Shown one piece after another: positions 19,189-28,374 of a DNA stretch of 64,000 nt; positions within the stretch are counted from its first letter, which is position 1; each line of letters opens with the position of its first letter. Made by a program: the position numbers and the translations under genes. The notes beneath the pieces are model-generated. The model had not been told where the DNA came from. It searched no databases and was given only the letters and a program-made list of their open reading frames with translations. Origin of the DNA: Amycolatopsis sacchari (lineage in GTDB: Bacteria > Actinomycetota > Actinomycetes > Mycobacteriales > Pseudonocardiaceae); NCBI RefSeq assembly GCF_900114035.1, contig NZ_FORP01000017.1, positions 1 through 64,000 on the forward strand, given 5' to 3'.

Positions 19189-20018
19189 GTCCCGGACAGG
19201 GCTTCCACCACGGGAGCGGCGGTCTCCAGCGTGGCGGCGTTGATCGTCACGTAGGAGACGCCGAATTCGTCGCGCCGGCGCTTCAGCGTGTCGATCACCG
19301 TGGCGGTGTCGCCGTTGAGCACGGAGACGTGGCGGTTGTCCTGGGCGGTCGCGGGATCGATGCCGAACAGGCGCACCAGCGGGGACATCTCCCCGTCACC
19401 GATGTGGAAGACGTTGACGCTCAGCTCCAGCGCGTCGAAGCGGTTCCCGGCCACGTCCCGCACGAGCCGCAGCTTCTCGCCGAGGCCGCGTTCGCTGCCG
19501 TCCGCGTGCACCGCCACGATGTCGGCCCGCTGCGCTGCGACCGACAGCAGCCGGTCACCGCCTCCGGCGATCATCACCGGGGGACGCCTGCCTTCGAAGG
19601 TGCCTTCGGCGTACAACCGGTCGACGGTGTCGACGGTTTCCGCGACCTGCCGCACCCGTTCGCCCGCCGTGCCGAACGGGACGCCGACCACCTCCGCGTC
19701 GCGGGCCGCGTCCGGCCGCCCCGCGCCCAGGCCCAGCTCGAACCGGCCCCCGGAGAACCGGTCGAGCGAGGCGGCCTCCCAGGCGATCAGACCCGGTGGG
19801 CGCAGCGGCACGGCGAGCACGAACGTGCCCAGCCGCAGGCGCTCGGTCACCGTGGCGGCACCGCCGAGCACCGGGAACGGGGACAGGGCCCCGGTACCGT
19901 CCGGTACGAGCAGGGTCGAGAACCCCAGGTCCTCGGCCCGCCGGGCGAGCGCGGCCCAGTCCGGCGCCGGCTGCCGGGGACCGACGACCAGGCCGAAGCG
20001 GAAAACCCTTGGCGACAC
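19185..20018 (-). CDS. luciferase-like (LLM) flavin-dependent oxidoreductase
   Basis: 277 aa, bacterial-luciferase TIM-barrel fold with F420 or FMN as likely cofactor. Visible family segments are RFGLVVGPRQPAPDWAALA, LDRFSGGRFELGLGAGRP and RPPVMIAGGGDRLLSVAAQ. GTG start at 20018 with AAAGGAG about 7 bases upstream. Its stop overlaps the stop of the EndoQ-helicase gene by 3 bases. It is divergent from a second LLM protein (20164), though the two are not close copies. Substrate unknown. Confidence 0.87.
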
Positions 20019-20163
20019 GGAACTCTCCTTTGCTAGCGTCGTGATCACTCCACTGAACCACGCTCCGCGGAAGGACGCCGCAGAATCGGAGCACCCGCCA
20101 CGAGGCGGGACGAGGAGGGGCGGCACGACAACCCGTCCTGCTCGAAAACGGGGGAGTTTCCTC
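20019..20163. promoter_or_regulatory. divergent leader region between two LLM oxidoreductase genes
   Basis: 145 bp holding a perfect 8-bp palindrome GTGATCAC (20041-20048) and a perfect hairpin CCCGCC-ACGA-GGCGGG (20094-20109) about 55 bp before the plus-strand start. The ribosome site GGGGGAG lies at ~20150. No known riboswitch consensus could be fitted. The hairpin may shape the leader RNA, and the palindrome could be an operator; both are inference. Confidence 0.35.
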
Positions 20164-20994
20164 ATGTCCGTAGGCCTCGGCCTGCCCATCGCCCGTCCCG
20201 AAGCGCTGCTCACCTGGGCCCGTCGCGCCGACGAAGGCCCGTTCACCACACTGGGCCTGCTCGACCGGCTCACGTACGACAACCCGGAGCCGCTCGTCAC
20301 CCTCGCGACGCTCGCCGGGGCGACCAGCCGCGTCCGGCTGCAGACGGAGGTGCTGCTCGCCCCGCTGCGCGAACCCGTCCTGCTCGCCAAGCAGGCCGCG
20401 ACCCTCGACCGGCTCTCCGGCGGCCGGTTCACCCTCGGCCTCGGTGTCGGCGGCCGCGCCGACGAGTTCGACCTGGTGGGCGCCGACCTGCGCACGCGTG
20501 GTCGGCGGCTCGACGAACAGATGAAGATCATGCGCGACATCTGGGCCGGAGGCCCGGTCGGCCCCGCACCCGCGCGCGAAGGCGGTCCGGAGGTGCTGTT
20601 CGGCGCCTTCGCCGAAGCGGCTCTCGACCGCGTCGCGCGCTGGGGCGATGGGTTCCTGTGCGCGGCGCCGATCGCCTGGGCCGCACGGCTGTTCGACCAC
20701 GTCCGCACGTCCTGGGCCGAAGCGGGGCGCGCCGGGAAGCCGAAGATGGTGGCACAGGTCAACGTCGCACTCGGCGGTGAGTCCACAGTGGACGAAGCGA
20801 AGGCGGCTATTGTGGACTACTACGGCTTCGCGGGCGACTTCGCGGCGCAGAACGCCGAGCGGATGCTCACCACCCCCGCCGCGATCCGCGCCGCGGTGGC
20901 GGAGTTCACCGCACTCGGCGCCGACGAGGTGATGCTGTACTGCTGGTCGCCCGATGCCGACCAGGTGCACCGCCTCGCCGACGCCGTCGGCTGA
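20164..20994 (+). CDS. luciferase-like (LLM) flavin-dependent oxidoreductase
   Basis: 276 aa. Family segments: MSVGLGLPIARPEALLTWA, RVRLQTEVLLAPLREPVLLA, LDRLSGGRFTLGLGVGGR and a C-terminal GADEVMLYCWSPDADQVHRL. It resembles F420- or FMN-dependent LLM enzymes. The ATG at 20164 follows a Shine-Dalgarno-like GGGGGAG. The frame stays open upstream to a GTG at 20041, but no ribosome site supports that longer form. Confidence 0.87.
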   Translation: MSVGLGLPIARPEALLTWARRADEGPFTTLGLLDRLTYDNPEPLVTLATLAGATSRVRLQTEVLLAPLREPVLLAKQAATLDRLSGGRFTLGLGVGGRADEFDLVGADLRTRGRRLDEQMKIMRDIWAGGPVGPAPAREGGPEVLFGAFAEAALDRVARWGDGFLCAAPIAWAARLFDHVRTSWAEAGRAGKPKMVAQVNVALGGESTVDEAKAAIVDYYGFAGDFAAQNAERMLTTPAAIRAAVAEFTALGADEVMLYCWSPDADQVHRLADAVG

Positions 20995-21078
20995 GGCGGG
21001 TACGCCCGCCGCTGGACAGCGCTCTCGGGTACCAGCCGCTGGCCGCGAGCAGGGTCGCTTGGCCACCCTTGAACGCCT

Positions 21079-21100
21079 GCGACGAGAAAACGCTCGTCGC
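21079..21100 (+). terminator. hairpin downstream of the LLM gene
   Basis: Perfect 8-bp stem GCGACGAG (21079-21086) and CTCGTCGC (21093-21100) around a 6-base loop AAAACG, with CCTGC...GCAGG allowing a longer stem. There is no T run, as is common for high-GC terminators. It lies 85 bp after the LLM stop and 55 bp before the next gene. Confidence 0.5.
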
Positions 21101-21155
21101 GATGCAGGACGGCCTCATCGGATCACCGGCAGCGATTTCCTAAGGGAACCTGACC

Positions 21156-21680
21156 GTGGCGCTGGCGACCAAGGACGCGAGTACAGCCCAGGTCGTGGGG
21201 TTGCGGACGAAGATCTTCAGGACGATCGACAGTGAGGTCTCCTGGATCCTCAACGCAGGTGGGGGCGGTTGTGGCGGCATCGACATCCGGCTTTTCGAAG
21301 CCCATCTCGATGAAGGCGGCCGCGTAGTGGACAAAGGAGTCCAGAGCGTGCAGGAAGAACCCGTGGCACCACCGAAGAAACAGCCCTTGGGCACAGGTTT
21401 CACCGTCTCGGGCACCGACCAGGCCCAGATCGTGGTGAGGGCTCTTTCCTGTCGCCATTCCTACGCCTGGGAGCTTGAAATCGAATACATCGTCTCCGGT
21501 CAGCACTACACCTACTCGGTGGGTACACCGGAGGAACCGCTGATTTCCCTGGGGCACCGGAACCCGAAGACGAAACTGTACGTCGACGACGATTCGTTCG
21601 ACCAACAGCCGCCCCGTTCCGCTCCCGTCGTGGGTGCGGAACTGCAGGGCGAATCGCAGTGCAGGCCCGGATCGTCATGA
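21156..21680 (+). CDS. unrecognised protein, coupled to a lipoprotein gene
   Basis: 174 aa, GTG start with AAGGGA 8 bases upstream. I do not recognise the family. There is no signal peptide or membrane helix. Visible features are a Gly-rich patch with a Cys (NAGGGGCGGIDIRLFEAHLD), a Pro/Lys linker (EEPVAPPKKQPLG), then a strand-rich region (IVVRALSCRHSYAWELEIEY) and an acidic stretch YVDDDSFDQQPP. It reads like a beta-sandwich domain that might once have been part of a longer protein. Its stop overlaps the lipoprotein ATG by 4 bp (ATGA), so the two are co-translated. Base use is slightly less G/C-biased than its neighbours. Confidence 0.65.
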   Translation: MALATKDASTAQVVGLRTKIFRTIDSEVSWILNAGGGGCGGIDIRLFEAHLDEGGRVVDKGVQSVQEEPVAPPKKQPLGTGFTVSGTDQAQIVVRALSCRHSYAWELEIEYIVSGQHYTYSVGTPEEPLISLGHRNPKTKLYVDDDSFDQQPPRSAPVVGAELQGESQCRPGSS

Positions 21681-22252
21681 CCAGGGCGATCCTGGGAGCG
21701 AGCCTGCTGCTCGTCCTGGCCGCATGTGGCCACACGGAAAACCCCGGTCCCGCGCCGCTGGACCTGGCGACCGTGGATTGGGCGGAAGCCGTGGTGCCGG
21801 GAGATCTCTGCCTCACGCCGCAACCAGTGCAGTTGCACGACGGCACCGCCACGGTCGTCGATGAACAGTGGGGCAACCTCATCTACGGCCTCGGCGACCG
21901 CAGGCCCACCTACGGGGACCTCACAGGAGACGGTCTGGAGGAAGCCGGGATCGACGTCTACTGCGTGCCGGAAGGGGCTGGCGGAAGCGCCGTCATCAGC
22001 CGAGGGTTTCTCATCTTCGACGGCAGTTCCGGGGTGTACCGGTCGATCGGGGCGATCACCGCGGTCCACCCGCGTGTGCCGGGGCTCGCGCAACCGTTCG
22101 TGGAGAGCATCGAGATCGAGCCGGGCCGGATTACGGCTCATGAGAAGTTCTTCGCCGAATCCGACCCGTCCTGCTGCCCGGGCAACGACGCCGTCACGAC
22201 CTGGACCTTCGACGGAACATCGCTGACACACGGACCGGCCGCCGTCGGCTGA
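21677..22252 (+). CDS. secreted lipoprotein of unknown function
   Basis: 191 aa. A short signal peptide (MTRAILGASLLLVLAAC) ends in a lipobox LAAC with Cys17 as the lipidated residue. The mature domain has a DG-rich segment (DLTGDGLEEAGIDVYC) resembling FG-GAP/repeat-type loops and two Cys pairs that may form disulfides. The ATG at 21677 was preferred to an upstream GTG (21659) because it overlaps the previous stop (ATGA) and gives a normal signal peptide. It ends 4 bp from the convergent aroA stop. Confidence 0.8.
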   Translation: MTRAILGASLLLVLAACGHTENPGPAPLDLATVDWAEAVVPGDLCLTPQPVQLHDGTATVVDEQWGNLIYGLGDRRPTYGDLTGDGLEEAGIDVYCVPEGAGGSAVISRGFLIFDGSSGVYRSIGAITAVHPRVPGLAQPFVESIEIEPGRITAHEKFFAESDPSCCPGNDAVTTWTFDGTSLTHGPAAVG

Positions 22253-22256
22253 GGCG

Positions 22257-23528
22257 TCAGCCCAGCAACGCCTGCCAGGTGGCCGTGAACTCGGGGAACG
22301 TCTTGCCCACCGTTTCCGGGTCCTCGACCTCCACGCCCGGCACGCGCAGGCCCAGCACGGCCGCCGCCATCACCAGCCGGTGGTCCTCGTAGGTGTGGAA
22401 CACGCCGCCGTGCAGCGGGGCGGGGGTGATCGCCAGGCCGTCCGCGGTCTCGGTCACCCCCGCGCCCAGCGCGGACAGCTCCGTCGCGAGCGCCGCCAGC
22501 CGGTCGGTCTCGTGGCCGCGCAGGTGCGCCACGCCCGAGATCACCGAAGGCCCGTCGCCGAAGCACAGCATCGCCGCGACCACCGGCGTCAGCTCGCCGA
22601 CCTCGTGCAGGTCCAGCCGCGCGGCGCGGACCTCGCCCGTACCGGTGACGGTCAGGCCGGTCTCGTCCAGCTCCACGCGCTGCCCCAGCTCGGTCAGCAG
22701 GCTGCGCAGCCAGTCACCCGGCTGCGTGGTGTGCTGCGGCCAGCCCTCGACGCGCACCGTGCCCCCGGCGACCGCCGCCGCGGCGACGAACGGGGCCGCC
22801 GTCGACAGGTCCGGCTCCACCTCGTACTCCGGGCAGCTCAACGCCGTCGCGGGCACGTGGAACTCCACACCGGACCGTTCGGGCGCGGCACCGAAGCGGC
22901 GCAAGAGGTCCAGCGTCATCGCGATGTGCGGCTCGCTCGGCGGCGCGTCGCCCACCAGGCGCACCGTCACGCCCGACTCGAACGCCGGCGCGGCCAGCAG
23001 CAGCGCCGACAGGAACTGGCTCGACGCGCTGGAGTCCAGCTCGACCTTGCCGCCCGCGATCCCGCCGTGCCCGCGCACCGTGAACGGCGGCGCGCCGCGC
23101 CCCTCGTCCTCGACGTCCAGGCCGAGGTCACGCAGCGCCCGCAGCAGCGGCGCGATGGGACGGCGGCGGATCGCCTCGTCCCCGTCGAACAGCACCGGCC
23201 GCGAACCCAGGCCCGCCAGCGCCGGGGTGAACCGCGCGACCGTGCCCGCGTTGCCGAGCACCACGGACGCCGGTTCGGTGCCCTCCGGCGCAAGCGGCGA
23301 GACGAGGACGTCGTCCCCGCGCCGCTCCACGCCGCCGCCCAGCGCGGTCAGCGCGCCCTGCATCAGCCGGGCGTCGCGGGAGTCGAGCGGCCTGCGCACG
23401 AGCGTCGGAGCCGCCGACAGCGCCGCCAGCACGAACGCCCGGTTCGTGATCGACTTCGAGCCGGGGACGCGGACGCTCGCGTCCAGCGGGCCGGGGGCGG
23501 TGGGGGCGGTCCAGGTGTTTCCCGACAC
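22257..23528 (-). CDS. aroA: 3-phosphoshikimate 1-carboxyvinyltransferase (EPSP synthase)
   Basis: 423 aa shikimate-pathway enzyme that joins shikimate-3-phosphate and phosphoenolpyruvate. Substrate motifs: [60 protein letters not shown] and the C-terminal [17 protein letters not shown]. The region around the glyphosate-contact residues reads NAGTVARF, with no Pro at the usual class I position; this is normal for actinobacterial forms as far as I know. The start GTG 23528 has AAGGAGAG 8 bases upstream; a GTG at 23564 is in frame without such a site. It is inserted relative to the mycobacterial steB-pyrG order. Confidence 0.94.
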   Translation of the reverse strand: MSGNTWTAPTAPGPLDASVRVPGSKSITNRAFVLAALSAAPTLVRRPLDSRDARLMQGALTALGGGVERRGDDVLVSPLAPEGTEPASVVLGNAGTVARFTPALAGLGSRPVLFDGDEAIRRRPIAPLLRALRDLGLDVEDEGRGAPPFTVRGHGGIAGGKVELDSSASSQFLSALLLAAPAFESGVTVRLVGDAPPSEPHIAMTLDLLRRFGAAPERSGVEFHVPATALSCPEYEVEPDLSTAAPFVAAAAVAGGTVRVEGWPQHTTQPGDWLRSLLTELGQRVELDETGLTVTGTGEVRAARLDLHEVGELTPVVAAMLCFGDGPSVISGVAHLRGHETDRLAALATELSALGAGVTETADGLAITPAPLHGGVFHTYEDHRLVMAAAVLGLRVPGVEVEDPETVGKTFPEFTATWQALLG

Positions 23529-23611
23529 GACGGGGCCTCTCCTTCGGGCATCGTTCCTGCTCACATCGAACTACGTGGGCGAGGCAGCGGCGCGTCCGGG
23601 TCCTCGTGCGA

Positions 23612-23617
23612 TAAGGT
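23612..23617 (+). promoter_or_regulatory. -10 box of pyrG (leaderless candidate)
   Basis: TAAGGT ends 8 bases before the pyrG GTG, so the transcript would begin at about the start codon. The AAGGTGG sequence there could also serve as a ribosome site for a longer transcript, so the reading is ambiguous. Confidence 0.4.
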
Positions 23618-23625
23618 GGAAGCCC

Positions 23626-25323
23626 GTGGGACTTCAGCCGCGGACAGCCAAGTACGTCTTTGTCACCGGAGGCGTCGCCTCCTCCCTGGGTAAGGGACTC
23701 ACGGCCTCGAGCCTGGGTCAACTCCTTACCGCGCGTGGCCTCCGGGTCACGATGCAGAAACTCGACCCGTACCTCAACGTCGACCCCGGGACGATGAACC
23801 CGTTCCAGCACGGCGAGGTGTTCGTGACCGAGGACGGGGCCGAGACCGACCTCGACATCGGGCACTACGAGCGGTTCCTCGACCGCGACCTCACCGGATC
23901 GGCGAACGTCACCACGGGCCAGGTCTACTCCGAGGTCATCGCCAAGGAACGGCGCGGTGAGTACCTCGGCGACACCGTCCAGGTCATCCCGCACATCACC
24001 GACGAGATCAAGCGGCGCATCATGGCGGTCGCGGAGTCCGACGGCACCGGCCAGCGGCCCGACGTGGTCATCACCGAGGTCGGCGGCACCGTCGGCGACA
24101 TCGAGTCCCTGCCGTTCCTGGAGGCCTGCCGCCAGGTGCGGCACGAGATCGGCCGCGACAACTGCTTCTTCCTGCACGTGTCGCTGGTGCCCTACCTGGC
24201 CCCCTCCGGCGAGCTGAAGACCAAGCCCACCCAGCACTCCGTGGCCGCGCTGCGCAACATCGGCATCCAGCCCGACGCGCTGGTGTGCCGCGCCGACCGC
24301 GACCTGCCCGACGACCTCAAGCGCAAGATCGGGCTGATGTGCGACGTCGACACCGAGGCCGTCATCGCGTGCCCCGACGCGTCGTCCATCTACGACATCC
24401 CGAAGGTGCTGCACCGCGAGGCGCTGGACGCCTACGTCGTGCGCCGCCTCGACCTGCCCTTCCGCGACGTGGACTGGACGGTGTGGGGCGACCTGCTCGA
24501 CCGCGTGCACAACCCGTCCGAGACCGTCCGGATCGCGCTGGTGGGCAAGTACATCGACCTGCCCGACGCCTACCTGTCGGTCACCGAGGCGCTGCGCGCG
24601 GGCGGCTTCGCCCACCGCGCCAAGGTCGAGATCAAGTGGGTCGCCTCCGACCTCGCGACCACGCCGTCCGGCGCCGCGCAGGCCCTGTCCGATGTGGACG
24701 GTGTGCTCGTGCCGGGCGGGTTCGGCGTGCGCGGGATCGAGGGCAAGATCGGCGCCATCACCTACGCCCGCACGCGCGGCATCCCGGTGCTGGGCCTGTG
24801 CCTCGGCCTGCAGTGCATGGTGATCGAGGCGGCGCGCAACCTCGCGGGCATCGAGGGCGCCAACTCGGCGGAGTTCGACGAGGGCACCAAGCACGCCGTG
24901 ATCTCCACGATGGCAGACCAGAAGGACGTCATCGCGGGCGAGCGCGACATGGGCGGCACGATGCGCCTGGGCGCGTACCCGGCGAAGCTGCTGCCCGGCT
25001 CGCAGGTGGCGAAGGCCTACGCCAGCACGAACGTGTCCGAGCGGCACCGGCACCGCTACGAGGTCAACAACTTCTACCGCAAGCAGCTGGCCGACGCGGG
25101 CCTGGTGTTCTCCGGCACCTCCCCGGACGACCGGCTGGTGGAGTTCGTGGAGCTGCCGGAGGAGGTGCACCCGTTCTTCGTCGGCACGCAGGCGCACCCC
25201 GAGCTGAAGAGCCGCCCGACCCGGCCGCACCCGCTGTTCGACGCGTTCATCGCCGCCGCCGTGAAGTACCGCACCGCCGACCGGCTGCCGGTCGAGCTGC
25301 CCGAGCCCACGGGCGTGCGCTGA
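23626..25323 (+). CDS. pyrG: CTP synthase
   Basis: 565 aa. The N-terminal amidoligase domain begins [20 protein letters not shown] (P-loop-like) and holds [10 protein letters not shown] and [17 protein letters not shown]. The C-terminal glutamine amidotransferase domain has catalytic Cys392 in GLCLGLQC and the His/Glu pair in AHPELKSRP. It makes CTP from UTP, ATP and glutamine in the cytosol. GTG start at 23626. The next gene starts inside its stop codon (TGATG), and synteny with Rv1699 continues downstream. Confidence 0.97.
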   Translation: MGLQPRTAKYVFVTGGVASSLGKGLTASSLGQLLTARGLRVTMQKLDPYLNVDPGTMNPFQHGEVFVTEDGAETDLDIGHYERFLDRDLTGSANVTTGQVYSEVIAKERRGEYLGDTVQVIPHITDEIKRRIMAVAESDGTGQRPDVVITEVGGTVGDIESLPFLEACRQVRHEIGRDNCFFLHVSLVPYLAPSGELKTKPTQHSVAALRNIGIQPDALVCRADRDLPDDLKRKIGLMCDVDTEAVIACPDASSIYDIPKVLHREALDAYVVRRLDLPFRDVDWTVWGDLLDRVHNPSETVRIALVGKYIDLPDAYLSVTEALRAGGFAHRAKVEIKWVASDLATTPSGAAQALSDVDGVLVPGGFGVRGIEGKIGAITYARTRGIPVLGLCLGLQCMVIEAARNLAGIEGANSAEFDEGTKHAVISTMADQKDVIAGERDMGGTMRLGAYPAKLLPGSQVAKAYASTNVSERHRHRYEVNNFYRKQLADAGLVFSGTSPDDRLVEFVELPEEVHPFFVGTQAHPELKSRPTRPHPLFDAFIAAAVKYRTADRLPVELPEPTGVR

Positions 25324-25952
25324 TGGCGCCGGGGGAGCACGAGTTCGAGGTCGTGTCCTCCCAGGACGTCCACATCGGACACGTGGTGGGGCTGCGGGTC
25401 GACGACGTGCGCATGCCGGGCGGCTCCGTCGCCAAGCGCGAGGTGGTCGAGCACCTCGGCGCCGTCGCGATCTGCGCGGTCGACGACGAGGGCGCGGTGA
25501 CGCTGATCCACCAGTACCGGCACCCGCTGGGCCGCCGCATCTGGGAGCTGCCCGCCGGGTTGCTCGACGCCGAGGGCGAGTCCCCGGTGGAGGCGGCGAA
25601 GCGGGAGCTGGTCGAGGAGGCGGGCGTCGAGGCCGAGCGCTGGGAGACGCTCGTCGACGTCGCGGCGTCGCCGGGGTTCACCGACGAGGTGGTGCGGGTG
25701 TTCCTCGCCCGCGGGGTGTCCGAAGTGGACCGCGCGGAGCTGGGGCACGACGACGAGGAAGCCGATCTCGTGGTGCACAAGGTGCCGCTCGCCGAGGCGG
25801 TGCGCATGGCGCTGGCCGGGGAACTGGTCAACGGCGCCACCGTCGCCGGTGTGCTCGCCGCGCACGCGGTGCTGACGGGCGCGGCGGCTGCCCGCCCGGC
25901 CGACGCGGAGTGGCGAGACCGTCCCCACACCTTCGCGAAGCGCTCTCGGTAA
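25323..25952 (+). CDS. Nudix hydrolase, ADP-ribose pyrophosphatase type
   Basis: 209 aa, homologous by position and sequence to Rv1700. The Nudix box runs from PAGLLDAEGE to ELVEEAGV. It has six residues instead of five between the first Gly and Glu, as I recall for the mycobacterial ADP-ribose pyrophosphatase. An IHQYRHPLGRRIWELPAG stretch precedes it, typical of the NudF group. It hydrolyses ADP-ribose to AMP and ribose-5-phosphate. The ATG overlaps the pyrG stop by one base. Confidence 0.92.
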   Translation: MAPGEHEFEVVSSQDVHIGHVVGLRVDDVRMPGGSVAKREVVEHLGAVAICAVDDEGAVTLIHQYRHPLGRRIWELPAGLLDAEGESPVEAAKRELVEEAGVEAERWETLVDVAASPGFTDEVVRVFLARGVSEVDRAELGHDDEEADLVVHKVPLAEAVRMALAGELVNGATVAGVLAAHAVLTGAAAARPADAEWRDRPHTFAKRSR

Positions 25953-25978
25953 CCGTTCCGCTACCGCTGTCACCCGGC

Positions 25979-25984
25979 TAGGGT
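25979..25984 (+). promoter_or_regulatory. -10 box of xerD (leaderless)
   Basis: TAGGGT, 7 bases before the GTG at 25992. It also covers the alternative in-frame GTG at 25983, which argues for 25992 as the true start. Confidence 0.5.
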
Positions 25985-25991
25985 GGCGCGC

Positions 25992-26927
25992 GTGGCGAAC
26001 TCGGGCGGTCTCCCGGTGACCCAGGTGGTCGCGGCCTACCTCGATCACCTGGCGGTCGAGCGGGGGACCGCCCGCAACACGCTGGACAGCTACGCGCGCG
26101 ACCTCCGCCGCTACGCCGCCCACCTCGAGCGGCAGGGCGTCACCGACTTCCGGCGGATCACCGAAGCCGAGGTGACGGGCTTCGGCGCGGCGCTGCGCGA
26201 GGGCGACGACGAGCACCCGCCGCTCGCCGCGTCCTCCGCCGCGCGGGCCCTCGTCGCGGTGCGCGGGCTGCACCGCTTCGCCCACGTCGACGGCCTCACC
26301 GAGGACGACCCGGCGCGCGAGGTCCGGCCGCCCGCGGCGGCGAAACGGCTGCCGAAGGCGCTGCCGGTGGACGACGTGCTGCGGCTGCTCGACATGCCCG
26401 CCGCCGACGGCGAACGCCCGCTGCGCGACCGCGCGCTGCTGGAGCTGCTGTACTCCACCGGTGCCCGGATCTCCGAAGCCGTCGGGCTCGACCTCGGCGA
26501 CATCGACCGGACCGAGCGCACCGTCCTGCTCGACGGCAAGGGCGGCAAACAGCGGCTGGTGCCCATCGGCAGGCCGGCCGTCGAGGCGCTGGAGGCCTAC
26601 CTCGTGCGCTCCCGCCCGGTGCTCGCTTCGCGGGGCAGGGGGACGGCTGCGCTGTTCCTCAACGCGCGCGGCACCCGCCTTTCGCGGCAGAGCGCGTGGC
26701 AGGTGCTGAAGACGAACGCGGAACGCGCCGGGCTGTCCGCCAGCGTCTCGCCGCACACGCTGCGTCACTCCTTCGCGACCCATCTGCTGGAGGGCGGTGC
26801 GGACGTCCGGGTGGTCCAGGAGCTGCTCGGGCACGCTTCGGTGACCACGACCCAGGTCTACACCCTCGTCACGGTGAACACGCTCCGTGAGATATATGCT
26901 ACGGCTCATCCTCGAGCGCTCGGGTAG
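25992..26927 (+). CDS. xerD: tyrosine recombinase XerD
   Basis: 311 aa. N-terminal SAM-like core-binding domain ([20 protein letters not shown]) and C-terminal catalytic domain with the Arg of STGARISE, the Lys in the [10 protein letters not shown] beta-hairpin, [16 protein letters not shown] and nucleophile Tyr290 (TQVYTLV). Length equals that of mycobacterial XerD. With XerC it resolves chromosome dimers at dif; the gene lies in the conserved core order (Rv1701), so it is not a mobile-element integrase. Confidence 0.94.
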   Translation: MANSGGLPVTQVVAAYLDHLAVERGTARNTLDSYARDLRRYAAHLERQGVTDFRRITEAEVTGFGAALREGDDEHPPLAASSAARALVAVRGLHRFAHVDGLTEDDPAREVRPPAAAKRLPKALPVDDVLRLLDMPAADGERPLRDRALLELLYSTGARISEAVGLDLGDIDRTERTVLLDGKGGKQRLVPIGRPAVEALEAYLVRSRPVLASRGRGTAALFLNARGTRLSRQSAWQVLKTNAERAGLSASVSPHTLRHSFATHLLEGGADVRVVQELLGHASVTTTQVYTLVTVNTLREIYATAHPRALG

Positions 26928-27016
26928 AACCCGAACGATCTCGGCGAGCCGCTTTGGCGACAATCGCCCCGCGCAATAGGCTTCAGCGGACCCGTCGAAC
27001 GAGGAGTTTTCGCGCC

Positions 27017-27985
27017 ATGTCGACAGAGCAGCAGCCATCGGACCGGACGGTCGCTGCCAGGTCGGCGGCCGCGAACCTTGATTTGAAGATCGCGACAGAG
27101 GGAGAGCCCGAGGCTGTGGACACGGCCGTGCAGCCCGGCAAGGTGAACGGGAAACCACTGGTGGGACCGACCGGCAGACCGCTGCGGGAGATACCGGACC
27201 CACCGCTGCTCGACAAGCACGGTCCCGCGACCGTGCTCGCGATGTGCAACCAGAAGGGCGGGGTCGGCAAGACCACCTCGACGATCAACCTCGGCGCCGC
27301 GCTGGCCGAGTACGGCCGCCGCGTGCTGCTGGTCGACTTCGACCCGCAGGGCGCGCTGTCGGTGGGCCTCGGCGTGCAGCCGCACGAGCTGGACCGCACC
27401 GTCTACAACGCGATCATGGAACGCTCCGTGACCGCCGACGACGTGCTGCGCCACACCAGCGTCGAGGGCATGGACCTGCTGCCGAGCAACATCGACCTGT
27501 CTGCCGCCGAGGTGCAGCTCGTCGCCGAGGTCGGGCGCGAGCACACGTTGCTCCGGGTCCTGCAACCGGTGCTGTCGGGCTACGACTATGTTCTGGTCGA
27601 CTGCCAGCCATCGCTCGGGTTGCTCACGGTGAACGCGCTCACGGCCGCCGACGGCGTGATCATCCCGCTGGAGTGCGAGTTCTTCAGCCTGCGTGGCGTG
27701 GCTTTGTTGATCGACACGATCGAGAAGGTACGCGAGCGCTTGAACCCCAAACTGGACATCACCGGCATCCTCGCCACCATGTTCGACCCCCGCACCCTCC
27801 ATTCGAGAGAGGTCATGGCGCGGGTCGTGGAGGCGTTCGGTGAAACCGTGTTCGACACGGTCATCAACCGCACCGTGCGGTTCCCCGAGACCACCGTGGC
27901 GGGTGAGCCGATCACCCGCTGGGCGCCCAAGTCCGCCGGCGCGATGGCGTATCGCGCGCTGGCCCGCGAGGTGATCGCTCGGTGA
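27017..27985 (+). CDS. orphan ParA-family ATPase (Rv1708 type)
   Basis: 322 aa. About 70 residues of low-complexity N-terminal extension precede the ParA core. The deviant Walker A KGGVGKTT starts at Lys80, then VDFDPQGALSVGLG, VDCQPSLGLLTVNAL and ECEFFSLRG. Members bind DNA non-specifically and move cargo; the chromosomal copy next to scpAB is distinct from the parA of the origin region. ATG at 27017 with GAGGA 11 bases upstream. It is coupled by a 4-bp overlap to a small DNA-binding-type protein, which looks like its partner. Confidence 0.92.
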   Translation: MSTEQQPSDRTVAARSAAANLDLKIATEGEPEAVDTAVQPGKVNGKPLVGPTGRPLREIPDPPLLDKHGPATVLAMCNQKGGVGKTTSTINLGAALAEYGRRVLLVDFDPQGALSVGLGVQPHELDRTVYNAIMERSVTADDVLRHTSVEGMDLLPSNIDLSAAEVQLVAEVGREHTLLRVLQPVLSGYDYVLVDCQPSLGLLTVNALTAADGVIIPLECEFFSLRGVALLIDTIEKVRERLNPKLDITGILATMFDPRTLHSREVMARVVEAFGETVFDTVINRTVRFPETTVAGEPITRWAPKSAGAMAYRALAREVIAR

Positions 27986-28374
27986 GCAGGCGAGCCTCCC
28001 TGCCCGGGGCCTCGGAACTCTTCCGCCTGACCAGCAGTCCCGCGCTCGAGCCCGTGCCGGCCCCGTCCGCGCCGGAGAAGCCCGCGGACCCGCAGCGGGA
28101 CCAGCTCGGCCGCGCCGCGACGCGGCGGGGGTCCGGACGGCAGAAGCACGACTCGAAGATCACCGTGTACGTCTCGGGTGACGAACTGGTCGCGATGGAA
28201 CAGGCGCGGCTCGCGCTGCGCGCCCAGCACGGACTGGTGATCGACCGCGGGCGCCTGGTGCGCGAGGCGGTCGCGGTGCTGCTCGCCGACTTCGAGCAGC
28301 ACGGGCCGGACTCGGTGCTGGTGCAGCGGTTGCGGGAGCACGAGTTCGACAGTGAGGAAGCCACCGGGTCGTGA
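27982..28374 (+). CDS. ribbon-helix-helix-like partner of the orphan ParA
   Basis: 130 aa, GTG start within the parA stop. Residues ~1-50 are Pro/Ala/Arg-rich. Residues ~52-105 read as a strand (SKITVYVS), a helix (DELVAMEQARLALRAQHG), a turn and a second helix (DRGRLVREAVAVLLADFE), the pattern of a ribbon-helix-helix (MetJ/Arc) domain. In plasmid partition systems such proteins serve as the centromere-binding partner of ParA. That role for this chromosomal gene is inference. The stop overlaps the scpA start (GTGA). Confidence 0.75.
   Translation: MSRRASLPGASELFRLTSSPALEPVPAPSAPEKPADPQRDQLGRAATRRGSGRQKHDSKITVYVSGDELVAMEQARLALRAQHGLVIDRGRLVREAVAVLLADFEQHGPDSVLVQRLREHEFDSEEATGS

Noticed and set aside
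20041-20163. Riboswitch (SAM-type) upstream of the LLM oxidoreductase
   Set aside because: LLM enzymes often belong to sulfur metabolism, but the leader lacks the conserved SAM riboswitch core segments; only a simple hairpin is present.
23529-23564. 12-codon N-terminal extension of aroA from GTG 23564
   Set aside because: The internal GTG 23528 has AAGGAGAG at correct spacing, and the extension would include that ribosome site.
25992-26927. Integrase of a mobile element
   Set aside because: Sequence, length and conserved position mark it as chromosomal XerD. No att repeats or phage genes are nearby.
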